A stretch of 64,000 nt of DNA from Ectopseudomonas khazarica. GTDB lineage: Bacteria; Pseudomonadota; Gammaproteobacteria; Pseudomonadales; Pseudomonadaceae. Position numbers and translations under genes: made by a program. Below are positions 43,845 through 52,472 of this stretch, one piece after another; position 1 is the stretch's first letter, and each line of letters starts with the position of its first letter. The notes under the pieces were generated by a model. It worked only from the letters and a program-made list of their open reading frames with translations. It was not told the origin of the DNA and made no database searches. The stretch covers positions 154,642 to 218,641 of the forward strand of contig NZ_SBHZ01000009.1 of NCBI RefSeq assembly GCF_004521985.1. The letters are read 5' to 3'.

Positions 43845-45286
43845 CAGGCCGCCCCTCCGAACACATCGATGTCAGCGAATACGCAGGCCGGCGAGGCATG
43901 GCCGACGCGAATCACCTGATTGGGCTCGCCCTTGCCACAGTAGGGTGTGCCCAGCACCTCGAAGGTGCTGGCATCGCCCACCGCCCGCAGGTTGCGCCAG
44001 AACTGCGCGCTGATGCCGCGATAGTTGGGGTTCTTCACCACGCCCTTGAGCTCACCGTTCTCGATCAGTTGGCCCCACTCGCAGCCGAACTGGAACTTGT
44101 TGCGCGCGTCGTCGATGGACCAGGAGCGGTTGTTGCTCATCAGGATGCCCTGCTCGATGCCACCGATCAGCGCGTCCAGGCACTTGTCGCCCGGCTCCAG
44201 ATTGAGATTGGCCATGCGATCGATCGGCGGACGGTTCCAGCTGCAGGCACGGCTGTTGGCGACGCCCGGCAGACCACTGCGCCACTGCGACAGCGCGCCG
44301 CCGAGGGGGCGCTGGAGAATGCCGTCGCGGATCAGCAGCTCGCGCCTGGCGGGCGTGCCGTCATCATCGAAGCCGTAGCTGGCCAGCTCGCCGGGGACGT
44401 CCGGAGCGAAGCTGACATTGAGCAGCGGCGAACCGTAGCGGTAGTGACCGAAGTCCTCCCGGCGGATGAAGCTGGTGCCGGCGAAGTTGCGCTCGTCGCC
44501 GAGGATGCGGTCCAGTTCCAGCGGATGGCCGATGGATTCATGGATCTGCAGGATCATCTGGTCCGGCAGCAGCAACAGGTCGCGCGCACCGCTGGGCGTG
44601 TTCGGTGCCAGCAGCAATTGCAGCGCCTCGTCGGCGATACGCGACGCGCTGCCGGGCACCCCCAGTTGCCCGAGCACCTCGGCTCCACCCTGGCGCGCCA
44701 GATGGGTGCCGCCGAAGCTGCGGCTCTGGCTGTCGTTGCCGTCGCTGGCGGTCACGCCCACCTGCGGGAACACGTAGCGCTGAGCACGGCGCAGACAGGC
44801 CCCTGCACTGTTGAGGTAGATCTGCTGGTGATCGGTGAAGACCAGGCCCAGGTGGCTGTCCACCAGCCGGCTGTCCTGCGGGATGCCCGCTGCCTCGCTG
44901 AGCAGCCAGTCGAACCAGTGCGCCGGTTGCGCCGGCGACTGTGCGTAGCCCGGCATGACGTCATCGGCGCACGCCTGCGGCACCGGCTGCGCCTGCACGT
45001 CCAGCAGGTGCTGGCCGGCCAGGGCACGGGCAATCGCCTCGGCCCGCTCCAGCGCGTCCTGCAGGCCGCACTGGCTGATGTCGCTGGTCGCCGCATAGGC
45101 CTCGACGCCCGCGATACGCACCGTGAGCATGGCGCCGCCGTCCTGCGAGAATGACGGTGCCTGCGCCACGCGCCGGCGTACCCAGTAGGATTCCCGGCCT
45201 TCCTGGACATGACGCAGCGCCCAGAAGTCAGCCGTGGATTTCAGCGCGGCAAAGCGCCGTTGCAGGGTGTCGCTGAGGGCGAACAT
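43844..45286 (-). CDS. TldD-like zinc metalloprotease
   Basis: A 480-residue catalytic partner of the TldE-like protein. The HExxxH motif is present in QIHESIGHPLELDR. The segment NLEPGDKCLDALIGGIEQGI and the C-terminal GTPYCGKGEPNQ with conserved cysteine are typical of TldD. The ATG at 45286 has GGGAGG upstream; 15 more codons of open frame are not used. No precursor peptide gene is visible on either side. Confidence 0.85.
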   Translation of the reverse strand: MFALSDTLQRRFAALKSTADFWALRHVQEGRESYWVRRRVAQAPSFSQDGGAMLTVRIAGVEAYAATSDISQCGLQDALERAEAIARALAGQHLLDVQAQPVPQACADDVMPGYAQSPAQPAHWFDWLLSEAAGIPQDSRLVDSHLGLVFTDHQQIYLNSAGACLRRAQRYVFPQVGVTASDGNDSQSRSFGGTHLARQGGAEVLGQLGVPGSASRIADEALQLLLAPNTPSGARDLLLLPDQMILQIHESIGHPLELDRILGDERNFAGTSFIRREDFGHYRYGSPLLNVSFAPDVPGELASYGFDDDGTPARRELLIRDGILQRPLGGALSQWRSGLPGVANSRACSWNRPPIDRMANLNLEPGDKCLDALIGGIEQGILMSNNRSWSIDDARNKFQFGCEWGQLIENGELKGVVKNPNYRGISAQFWRNLRAVGDASTFEVLGTPYCGKGEPNQVIRVGHASPACVFADIDVFGGAA

Positions 45287-45385
45287 CGGGCCTCCCGGAA
45301 GAATCGGTAGAGGCTGGCAGTATGGGAACAAGCGCCCGCCATGAGCAACTGCTGGCGCATGCCGGCAGCGGGCGCGAAGCGAGCC

Positions 45386-47797
45386 TCAGAAATCGACCGT
45401 GGCCGAGACCTTGAAGGTCCGTGGCGCTCCCTGCGTCAGGTAGCCGCCATTGGCCGAGGCCCAGTAGTTCTCGTCGGCGACGTTCTCCACCACAGCGTTG
45501 AGCGTCAGCGCGCGGTCGTCCAGCCGGGTCTTGTAGCGTGCGCCCAGGTCGACACGCGTCCAGGCCGGAATGCTGTAGTCGTTGGCAGCGTCGACATACT
45601 GGCCGCCGGTGCGCAGCAACAAGCCATTGAAACTCAGCCCCGGCACGCCCGGCACATCCCAGTCGGCACCGACATTGAACTGGAACTCGGGTACGCCGAC
45701 TGCCTGGTTGCCATCGTTGTCGCCACCTGCCGTGCCGCGCAGCTCGGCCTCCGTCCAGGTCACGCCGCCAAGCAGACGCAGGCCACGCACGGGCTCACCG
45801 AACAGGCTCAGCTCGACGCCACGGTTGCGCTGCTCGGCATCCACCCCATAGTTGCCATTGCCGTCGATCACGCCTTGCGGCTGCTCGATACGGAAAACAC
45901 TGAGGTTGCCGCCGAAGCGGCCCCAGTCGAGCTTCGCCCCTGCCTCGGTCTGCCTGGAGCGGTAAGGCGCGAACATCTGGCCTCGATTGTTCGCCGCACT
46001 GGGTGCAGTCGGCCCCTGCTGCAGCGACTCCACGCGGTTGGCATAGAGGGAGAGGTAGTCGGTGGCCTTGAACACCAGGCCATAGGCCGGCGTGGTGATG
46101 CTGTCCTGATAGTTGGAGGTGCGCACACCACTGGCTGCGCTCCAGGCATCGGCACCGATGCTCTGGCGGCGCAGACCCAGGGTCAGCAGCACACGATCGT
46201 CGAGGAAACCCAGGGTATCGGACAGTGCCAGACTCCTGTTCTGCACCTTGGCGGTGGTGCCCGGGTCATGCAGGTCGCCGGATGGCGCATTGGCCGGCGG
46301 CACGGCCACGGGCGAACCGTCGTACAGATTGCCCGTGACACGATTGCTCGCACTGGTCGACTCGAAGGCGTTGCGCTTTTCCTGCCAGATGCCGTTGGCC
46401 GCCAGGTTGATCCTGTGGCTGACCGGCCCGCTCAGCAGCTCGCCACGCAGCCCCGTGGCCAGGCTCAGGGTTTCCTGGTCCAGCGGCGAATAGAGGCGGC
46501 CGATACGCGCGGCGCCATCAGCGCCGTACACATAGTTGGAGGCGTACACGCCGTTCTCCCGCGTGTACTTGCCGCCACCGATCAGGTAGGCGGTCCACGA
46601 CGGCGACAGGTCGTACTCGGCGCTGAACATGGCGTAGCTGTCCTCCAGCTGCGACCAGCTCCAGGGCTGCGCGTAGTTGTGCCTGGAGTCCGGTGCGGAC
46701 GGCACCTTGCCGTTGAGGGTACTGGTGACGCTGCTGTTGGAAGTGGTGGTCAGGTACACCACCGAACGCCCCTGATTGACGCGCTGCTTCTGATAGCCGA
46801 GGTCGGCCGCCAGGCGCAGGCGCTCGCCGCGATAATCCAGGCCCAGCGTGGCCAGGCTGAAGCGCGACTGCTCGTGATCGATACCACTCTCGCCCTCGCG
46901 CTGGGCCAGGTTCAGGCGCACACCGAAGCGCTTGTCCTCACCGAAACGACGGCCCAGATCGAGGTGCCCGCCGACGCGGCTGGCGTTGGCGTAATCCAGG
47001 GTGAAGCGGCGGGTCGGGGTGTCCTCGGCGCGTTTGGAGACCACGTTGATCGCCCCGCCCACGCCACTGCCACCCGGCGCCACACCGTTGATGAAGGCGT
47101 TGGCGCCCTTGAACACCTCGACGCGCTCGACCGATTCGGTGGAGATGATCTGCCGCGGCAGGATGCCGTACAGACCGTTGAAGGCGATGTCGTCGCTGTA
47201 CAGCTGGAAGCCACGCACGACGAAGACCTGGGAGAAGTTGCCGAAACCGTAGGACTGGCGCACGCCCGGGTCGCTGGCCAGCACGTCGGCCAGGGTCTGC
47301 GCCTGACGCGCCTCGATCAGCTCGGAGGTGTAGCTGACAAAGGCGAATGGCGTGTCCTGCATGTCCTGGTTGCCCAGCAGCCCGAGATTGCCGCCACGCG
47401 CCACCTGACCACCGGCGTAGGTACTCGGCAAGTCAGCAAGCGCAGCGAGCTGCGCACTGACCGTGGCGGCATCCAGCTCCAGCACATCCGCGCCGTGTGC
47501 CGCGGGCACCAGGGTGACGGTGCCATCGGCGCCCACCTTGAAGCTCAGGCCGCTGCCGCGCAGCAGACGCTGCAGCCCCTCGTCGACCGGGTAATCGCCC
47601 TTGAGCGCCACGCTCGTCGCCACCTCGCGGGTCAGGCTGGCGTCGTAGAGCAGGCGCACGCCGGCCTGCTCGGCAAAATCGGTCAGCGCCGAATCCAGCG
47701 CCTGGGCTGGAATGTCCAGTTCCACGGCCTGGGCCTGGATGGTGGCGAAGCCGAGAGAAAGCGCGATCAAGCTCGGGAGGAAGGGAATCGAACGCAT
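45386..47797 (-). CDS. TonB-dependent siderophore receptor with signalling domain
   Basis: An 803-residue outer-membrane receptor. It has a signal peptide (cleavage after ATIQAQA) and then an STN signalling domain (about 25-100, LDIPAQALDSALTDFAEQAG). The plug domain contains TPFAFVSYTSELIE and VERVEVFKGANAFING, and a 22-strand barrel ends in F (KVSATVDF). The STN domain contacts the FecR-like protein encoded upstream. The ligand is probably a ferric siderophore, but which one cannot be read. The ATG at 47797 is preferred; an inverted repeat ATGCGA-N5-TCGCAT lies at 47826-47842. Confidence 0.93.
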   Translation of the reverse strand: MRSIPFLPSLIALSLGFATIQAQAVELDIPAQALDSALTDFAEQAGVRLLYDASLTREVATSVALKGDYPVDEGLQRLLRGSGLSFKVGADGTVTLVPAAHGADVLELDAATVSAQLAALADLPSTYAGGQVARGGNLGLLGNQDMQDTPFAFVSYTSELIEARQAQTLADVLASDPGVRQSYGFGNFSQVFVVRGFQLYSDDIAFNGLYGILPRQIISTESVERVEVFKGANAFINGVAPGGSGVGGAINVVSKRAEDTPTRRFTLDYANASRVGGHLDLGRRFGEDKRFGVRLNLAQREGESGIDHEQSRFSLATLGLDYRGERLRLAADLGYQKQRVNQGRSVVYLTTTSNSSVTSTLNGKVPSAPDSRHNYAQPWSWSQLEDSYAMFSAEYDLSPSWTAYLIGGGKYTRENGVYASNYVYGADGAARIGRLYSPLDQETLSLATGLRGELLSGPVSHRINLAANGIWQEKRNAFESTSASNRVTGNLYDGSPVAVPPANAPSGDLHDPGTTAKVQNRSLALSDTLGFLDDRVLLTLGLRRQSIGADAWSAASGVRTSNYQDSITTPAYGLVFKATDYLSLYANRVESLQQGPTAPSAANNRGQMFAPYRSRQTEAGAKLDWGRFGGNLSVFRIEQPQGVIDGNGNYGVDAEQRNRGVELSLFGEPVRGLRLLGGVTWTEAELRGTAGGDNDGNQAVGVPEFQFNVGADWDVPGVPGLSFNGLLLRTGGQYVDAANDYSIPAWTRVDLGARYKTRLDDRALTLNAVVENVADENYWASANGGYLTQGAPRTFKVSATVDF

Positions 47798-47825
47798 GCG
47801 GATATCCTGTGTGCTGCTGTCTTTT

Positions 47826-47842
47826 ATGCGAAGAAGTCGCAT
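47826..47842. promoter_or_regulatory. Inverted repeat upstream of the TonB receptor
   Basis: ATGCGA / AGAAG / TCGCAT is a perfect 6-5-6 palindrome centred 37 bases before the receptor ATG. It is not a Fur box. It may be an operator or may fold in the mRNA leader. Confidence 0.35.
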
Positions 47843-47970
47843 TTGCAAGAGCAGAAGACGAAGCTGTCAGGCATTCCTGAACCGGTGCCGTGATTTTTTT
47901 GCAAAAGATCCGGGGCAAAGGCACCAGCATCGAGACCACGGTGGACAAGAAAGCGCTGTCCGCCCTGTGT

Positions 47971-48020
47971 GTAGCCCGGATGAAATCCGGGGATCGGGTC
48001 CAGCCCCGTGGCCGGGGCTT
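47971..48020 (+). repeat. REP-like element with second hairpin
   Basis: GTAGCCCGGATGAAATCCGG is followed by a 7-bp stem AGCCCCG/TGGC/CGGGGCT at 48002-48019. It sits between the FecR-like gene and the receptor gene. Confidence 0.5.
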
Positions 48021-48043
48021 GAATCACGAGCGGGCGATCTCGA

Positions 48044-48961
48044 TCAGTCGTCGGACGACACCAGCAGCACGCCAGGCAAACGGGTCAGCTTCACCGGCAG
48101 GGTCGTTTCGATGGCACGCAGCACCGCCTGTGGGTCGTGCAGGGCGAATACCCCGGTGACCTTCAGCTCACGTGCCTTGTCGTCGAGAAACAGCACGTGC
48201 TGCGCCTGCTGCCGCGACAACTCGCTGAACACCTCGCTCAGTGGCCGATCACGAAACACCAGACGCCCGCGTTGCCAGGCCAGCGAGCGGGCAGCATCCA
48301 GCGCCTGCACCACCTGCAACCTCCCGGCCTGCCAGGCAATCTGTTCACCGGCCTGCATCGCCCTCTCGTGACCCTGCTCATCGCGAACCTGCACCTGGCC
48401 TTCGGTGACGGCCAGCAGCACCTGATCATCGAGCATGTTGACGTCGAAGCGTGTTCCGGTCACACGGATGTGCGCCTGGCCGGCATCGATCACGAAGGGG
48501 TGCCGGGCATCGGCGGCGACGTGAAAATCGGCCTGACCACGATACATCCGCACATGCCGCAGGCCACCCGCATCGGCATCCCAGTCCAGCGCCGTGGCGC
48601 CGTTGAGTTGCAGCTGCGAGCCGTCGCTGAGCTGCACGCTGCGGATCTCTCCTGCGGCGCTGCGCACATCCGCATGCCAGCCAGGCGGGGCCAGCCAGAA
48701 CGCCAGCAACAGACAGGCCGCCGTGGCCAACGGCACGGACCAGCGTCGGGTGCGGCGCGGCACAGACGGTGACACAGCAGGCGCTCGCTCGACCTGGCCC
48801 AGCAGTGCCCACAGCCGCTCCACCTCGGCCAGGGCAGCGGCATGCCGTGGGCTGGCCCGGCGCCAGCTTTCGGCAGCGGCGCACTCGGCCTCGCTGGCGT
48901 TGCCGGAGTTGAGCAGCACCAGCCACTCACGAGCCTGGCGCCGCAGATCCTGATCAGTCAA
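48044..48961 (-). CDS. FecR-like anti-sigma/regulator protein
   Basis: A 305-residue inner-membrane regulator. The cytoplasmic DUF4880 domain (about 1-70, DQDLRRQAREWLVLLNSG, ASPRHAAALAEVERLW) is followed by one membrane helix (near 83-100, WSVPLATAACLLLAFWLA) and a periplasmic FecR domain (VTGTRFDVNMLDDQVLLAV). The C-terminal STN-like domain is RPLSEVFSELSRQQAQ. It relays the receptor signal to the sigma factor. Translation appears to start at TTG 48961 inside the sigma stop (TTGA), an unusual start favoured by coupling; no ATG lies near. Confidence 0.9.
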   Translation of the reverse strand: MTDQDLRRQAREWLVLLNSGNASEAECAAAESWRRASPRHAAALAEVERLWALLGQVERAPAVSPSVPRRTRRWSVPLATAACLLLAFWLAPPGWHADVRSAAGEIRSVQLSDGSQLQLNGATALDWDADAGGLRHVRMYRGQADFHVAADARHPFVIDAGQAHIRVTGTRFDVNMLDDQVLLAVTEGQVQVRDEQGHERAMQAGEQIAWQAGRLQVVQALDAARSLAWQRGRLVFRDRPLSEVFSELSRQQAQHVLFLDDKARELKVTGVFALHDPQAVLRAIETTLPVKLTRLPGVLLVSSDD

Positions 48962-49461
48962 GGCGATTCATCCATGCGTTCCTGGCAGTACTCGAGAGCC
49001 TTGAGGATATAGCGCCCGGCCATGCTTTCCGAGACGCCGAGACGCTCACCGATCTCGCGCTGGGTCAGCCCGTCGAGGCGATTCCACAGCAGCGCCTGGC
49101 GCAGATGCTCGGGTAGCTCCTGCATGAGGCCTTGCAGGCGGGCCAGGCGCCGGCTGTCCTCGGTCGCCCGCTCAGGCTCGGGCACGTCGCTTTCCAGCGT
49201 CTCGTCGATAGGCGCCCATTGCGGGCGGACCAGTTGCTGGCGATGGTGATCGATCAGCAGATTACGCGCGACCCGATAGAGAAAGGCGCGCACGTTGCCG
49301 ATCTCCTCGGCGCGCCGCCCCTGCAGGCGCAGCCAGGTTTCCTGGCGCAGATCAGCGGCCAGTTCGCTGCAGCGCGTCTGGCGAACGAAGAAGCGCAACA
49401 GCTCCCCGGAGTGACGCCGGAACAACTCTTCCGAAGAGGATGGATCGCGAGGCGGGGACAC
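48958..49461 (-). CDS. FecI-like ECF sigma factor
   Basis: A 167-residue iron-starvation sigma70-family factor. Region 2 is LLRFFVRQTRCSELAADLRQ with ETWLRLQ; YRVARNLLIDHHR is also typical. Region 4 helix-turn-helix is LTQREIGERLGVSESMAGRY. It heads the sigma - anti-sigma - receptor cluster and should direct transcription of the receptor gene. A perfect Fur palindrome and a TAATACT -10-like box lie upstream, so iron repression is expected. Confidence 0.92.
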   Translation of the reverse strand: MSPPRDPSSSEELFRRHSGELLRFFVRQTRCSELAADLRQETWLRLQGRRAEEIGNVRAFLYRVARNLLIDHHRQQLVRPQWAPIDETLESDVPEPERATEDSRRLARLQGLMQELPEHLRQALLWNRLDGLTQREIGERLGVSESMAGRYILKALEYCQERMDESP

Positions 49462-49503
49462 GGAGAAGGCTCGGCACCGGGAAAGACCGGAAAGTATTAC
49501 ACA

Positions 49504-49518
49504 TGAAAATGATTTTCA
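49504..49518. promoter_or_regulatory. Fur box
   Basis: TGAAAAT-G-ATTTTCA is a perfect 7-1-7 palindrome close to the Fur consensus TGATAAT-N-ATTATCA. It lies 43 bases upstream of the sigma factor ATG and next to the minus-strand TAATACT. Confidence 0.82.
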
Positions 49519-49556
49519 AATGTATCGACGCTGAGCCGACCGCAGGCGCCTGTCTC

Positions 49557-49703
49557 TCAGCCCGGCGTGCCCAGCCCTGCCGCGCTCATGAACAGGCGCA
49601 GCAGCCAGGCCACCACGCCGAGGGCAGTGACGCTGCAGGCCCAGATCAGCACCAGCCAGCCCAGGCGCTGCCACAGCGGCTTCTTCTCTTCGACTTCGGT
49701 CAT
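49557..49703 (-). CDS. DUF2474 small membrane protein of the cio operon
   Basis: A 48-residue single-pass protein read directly: MTEVEEKKPLWQRLGW, then a hydrophobic helix (about 16-39) and the end GLGTPG. It matches DUF2474, small proteins found after cioAB that are analogous in place to CydX. It probably stabilises the oxidase. GAGAGGCGAT precedes the ATG. It lies 77 bases after cioB on the same strand. Confidence 0.8.
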   Translation of the reverse strand: MTEVEEKKPLWQRLGWLVLIWACSVTALGVVAWLLRLFMSAAGLGTPG

Positions 49704-49780
49704 ATCGCCTCTCTCGCCCCCCGATTCAACGTGCCACCCGCCGGAGCCCGCTGCCAGCGCAGCGGGCTTCGCGCAGATTC

Positions 49781-50788
49781 TCAGTGGTAGCCATCATCCA
49801 CCGTGACCTTGCCGCGGAACACGTAGTAGCTCCAGGCGGTGTACATGAGGATGAAGGGAATGATGAACAGCGCCCCCACCAGCATGAAGCCCTGGCTCTG
49901 CGGCGGTGCAGCGGCCTGCCAGATGCTGATCGACGGTGGAATGACGTTCGGCCACAGGCTGATGCCCAGGCCGCTGTAGCCGAGGAAGATCAGCACCAGG
50001 GTGAGCACGAACGGCGAATAGTGCGCGTTGTCGGCCACCGCCTTGAGCAGCGCCCAGGTGCACAGCAGCACCAGCACCGGTACCGGCATGAACCAGAACA
50101 GGTTGGGCAGGCTGAACCAGCGTTCGGCGATGGGCGCATGGGCGAACGGCGTCCACAGGCTGACGATGGCCGTCACGCCGAGCAACACCAGCACCAGCGG
50201 TCGTGCCATGTCGTGCATCTGCTGCTGCAGGCGGCCTTCGGTCTTCATGATCAGCCAGGTGCAGCCGAGCAGCGCGTAGGCCGCGATCAGGGCCAGCCCG
50301 CAGAACACCGAGAACGGCGTCAGCCAGTCGAAGGCGCCACCGGCGAAGGTGCGATCGACCACTTCGAAACCGTCGATATAGGCGCCCAGCGCCACGCCCT
50401 GGCAGAAGGTCGCGGTCAGCGAGCCGCCGATAAAGGCCTTGTCCCACAGATGCCGCTTGGCGGCCTTGGCCTTGAAGCGGAACTCGAAGGCCACACCGCG
50501 GAAGATCAGCCCCAGCAGCATCAGGATCAGCGGCAGGTAGAGCGCATCCAGCACCACCGCATAGGCCAGCGGGAAGGCGCCGAACAGCGCCGCGCCACCG
50601 AGCACCAGCCAGGTCTCGTTGCCGTCCCAGACCGGCGCGACGGTGTTCATCATCACGTCGCGCTCGCCGTCGTCACGGACGAAGGGGAAGAGGATGCCGA
50701 TACCGAGGTCGAAGCCATCCATCACCACGTACATCATCACACCGAAGGCGATGATCACCGCCCAGATCAGCGGAAGGTCGATACCCAT
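49781..50788 (-). CDS. cioB: Cyanide-insensitive terminal oxidase subunit II
   Basis: A 335-residue CydB-type quinol oxidase subunit with eight or nine helices. It begins MGIDLPLIWAVIIAFGVMMY and has VVMDGFDLGIGILFPF, the CydB signature. WDGNETWLVLGGAALFGAFP is also conserved. It pairs with CioA in the inner membrane to reduce oxygen with electrons from ubiquinol. It starts 2 bases after the cioA stop. Confidence 0.95.
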   Translation of the reverse strand: MGIDLPLIWAVIIAFGVMMYVVMDGFDLGIGILFPFVRDDGERDVMMNTVAPVWDGNETWLVLGGAALFGAFPLAYAVVLDALYLPLILMLLGLIFRGVAFEFRFKAKAAKRHLWDKAFIGGSLTATFCQGVALGAYIDGFEVVDRTFAGGAFDWLTPFSVFCGLALIAAYALLGCTWLIMKTEGRLQQQMHDMARPLVLVLLGVTAIVSLWTPFAHAPIAERWFSLPNLFWFMPVPVLVLLCTWALLKAVADNAHYSPFVLTLVLIFLGYSGLGISLWPNVIPPSISIWQAAAPPQSQGFMLVGALFIIPFILMYTAWSYYVFRGKVTVDDGYH

Positions 50789-50790
50789 GT

Positions 50791-52230
50791 TCAGTTCCTC
50801 TCCGGCAAGCTGTCGGTTTCACCGTCTTCCAGGCCTTCTTCCGCAGCGGACATCGGCCGTGCCGGGGTCCGCGGCTGGCCAGGCCCGCCTTCGGTGCTGT
50901 CCTTGCCCTCGTCGATCTTCGGTCCCTTGCGCACCAGGCGCAGCATGTAGCCGATACCGGCGCCGAAGAGCACGAAATACACCAGCACGAACAGCGCCAG
51001 GGTGATGCCCATCTGCGCCGCACTGTGCCCGGACGAAGCATCGGCGGTGCGCATCAGGCCATGGATGATCCACGGCTGGCGGCCGATCTCGGTGGTGTAC
51101 CAGCCGGCGAGAATGGCGATGATCCCCGAGGGTCCCATCCACACCGCCAGGTGCAGGAACGGCCGCGACTGGAACAGGCGCCCGCCGCGCCGCAGCCAGG
51201 TGCCCCAGAGGCCGACCAGGATCATCAGCAGCCCCATGGCGACCATGATGCGGAAGGTCCAGAAGACGATGGTGGAGTTGGCCCGATCCTCCGGGGCGAA
51301 CTCCTTGAGCGCCGGTACCTGCTTGTCCAGGCTGTGGGTCAGGATCAGGCTGCCGAGCGCGGGAATCTCCACCTTGAAGCGCGTCTCCTCGCGCTGCATG
51401 TCCGGCCAGCCGAAGAGAATCAGCGGCGTCGGCTCGTCACCGACGTTCTCCCAGTGGCCTTCGATGGCGGCGATCTTCGCCGGCTGGTACTTCAGCGTGT
51501 TGAGGCCATGCAGGTCGCCGATGAAGGCCTGCACCGGCGCTACCAGCAGCGCCATCCATACCGCCATCGACAGCATCTTGCGGATCGCCGGGTTGTCGCG
51601 CCCGCGCAGCAGGTGCCAGGCCGCCGACGAACCGACGAAGAAGGCGGTGGCGAGGAAGGCCGCCGTGGCCATGTGCGCCAGGCGATAGGGGAACGACGGG
51701 TTGAACACCACGGCGAACCAGTCCACCGGAATCACCCGCCCGTCGACGATCTCGAAGCCCTGCGGGGTATGCATCCAGCTGTTGGAGGCGAGAATCCAGA
51801 AGGTCGAGATCAGCGTGCCGATGGCCACCATCACCGTGGAGAAGAAGTGCAGGCCCGGGCCGACGCGGTTCCAGCCGAACAGCATGACGCCGAGGAAGCC
51901 CGCCTCGAGGAAGAACGCGGTAAGCACCTCGTAGGTCAGCAACGGTCCGGTGACCGCCCCGGCGAAGTCGGAGAAGGCGCTCCAGTTGGTACCGAACTGA
52001 TAGGCCATGACCAGGCCGGAGACCACCCCCATGCCGAAGTTGACCGCAAAGATCTTCGACCAGAAGTGGTAGAGGTCGCGGTACACGGTGTTGCCGCTCT
52101 TCAGCCACAGCCCTTCGAGCACGGCCAGATAACTGGCCAGACCGATGGTGATGGCGGGAAAGATGATGTGGAACGAAATGGTGAAGGCAAACTGGATTCG
52201 GGCGAGATCGAGCGCCTCTAGGCCGAACAT
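50791..52230 (-). CDS. cioA: Cyanide-insensitive terminal oxidase subunit I
   Basis: A 479-residue CydA-type subunit. The haem ligands are expected in RIQFAFTISFHIIFPA, in the helix with YRLAHMATAAFLATAF, and a Met beyond residue 330. The quinol Q-loop is short (after VPALKEFAPED), which marks the CioA subgroup rather than E. coli CydA. GRQPWIIHGLMRTADA is conserved. The C-terminal tail after the last helix is long and acidic. GAGGATG precedes the ATG. An ANR box lies about 150 bases upstream; in P. aeruginosa ANR represses cioAB. Confidence 0.95.
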   Translation of the reverse strand: MFGLEALDLARIQFAFTISFHIIFPAITIGLASYLAVLEGLWLKSGNTVYRDLYHFWSKIFAVNFGMGVVSGLVMAYQFGTNWSAFSDFAGAVTGPLLTYEVLTAFFLEAGFLGVMLFGWNRVGPGLHFFSTVMVAIGTLISTFWILASNSWMHTPQGFEIVDGRVIPVDWFAVVFNPSFPYRLAHMATAAFLATAFFVGSSAAWHLLRGRDNPAIRKMLSMAVWMALLVAPVQAFIGDLHGLNTLKYQPAKIAAIEGHWENVGDEPTPLILFGWPDMQREETRFKVEIPALGSLILTHSLDKQVPALKEFAPEDRANSTIVFWTFRIMVAMGLLMILVGLWGTWLRRGGRLFQSRPFLHLAVWMGPSGIIAILAGWYTTEIGRQPWIIHGLMRTADASSGHSAAQMGITLALFVLVYFVLFGAGIGYMLRLVRKGPKIDEGKDSTEGGPGQPRTPARPMSAAEEGLEDGETDSLPERN

Positions 52231-52376
52231 GTTACATCCTCATTCAGGGTTATCTCGGCCCCGGCACGCAAAGCCGAGCCATAGACTCCGAGTGTTGGAG
52301 TCGAACGCGCTGGAATTGTTCTTATGAAATGAGCAACGGCCGGCAAGCCGCTGGAGACGACGCGCGAAACGCGGCA

Positions 52377-52390
52377 TTGATCTGGATCAA
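52377..52390. promoter_or_regulatory. ANR/DNR (FNR-type) box upstream of cioA
   Basis: TTGATCTGGATCAA is a perfect TTGAT-N4-ATCAA site in the region between cioA and the LysR gene. It lies on the cioA side of a region with no other start codon on that strand. Repression of cioAB by ANR is known in P. aeruginosa. Confidence 0.78.
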
Positions 52391-52472
52391 TGCACGTTGA
52401 AAGACTAGCCGCTAATGGGCCACCTGGCGCTGTGGTGATTTGCCGCGTGACAGGCCGCCACAGGTGCCGCGC

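Noticed and set aside
45341..47893. Long plus-strand open frame (850 codons)
   Set aside because: Antisense to the TonB receptor.
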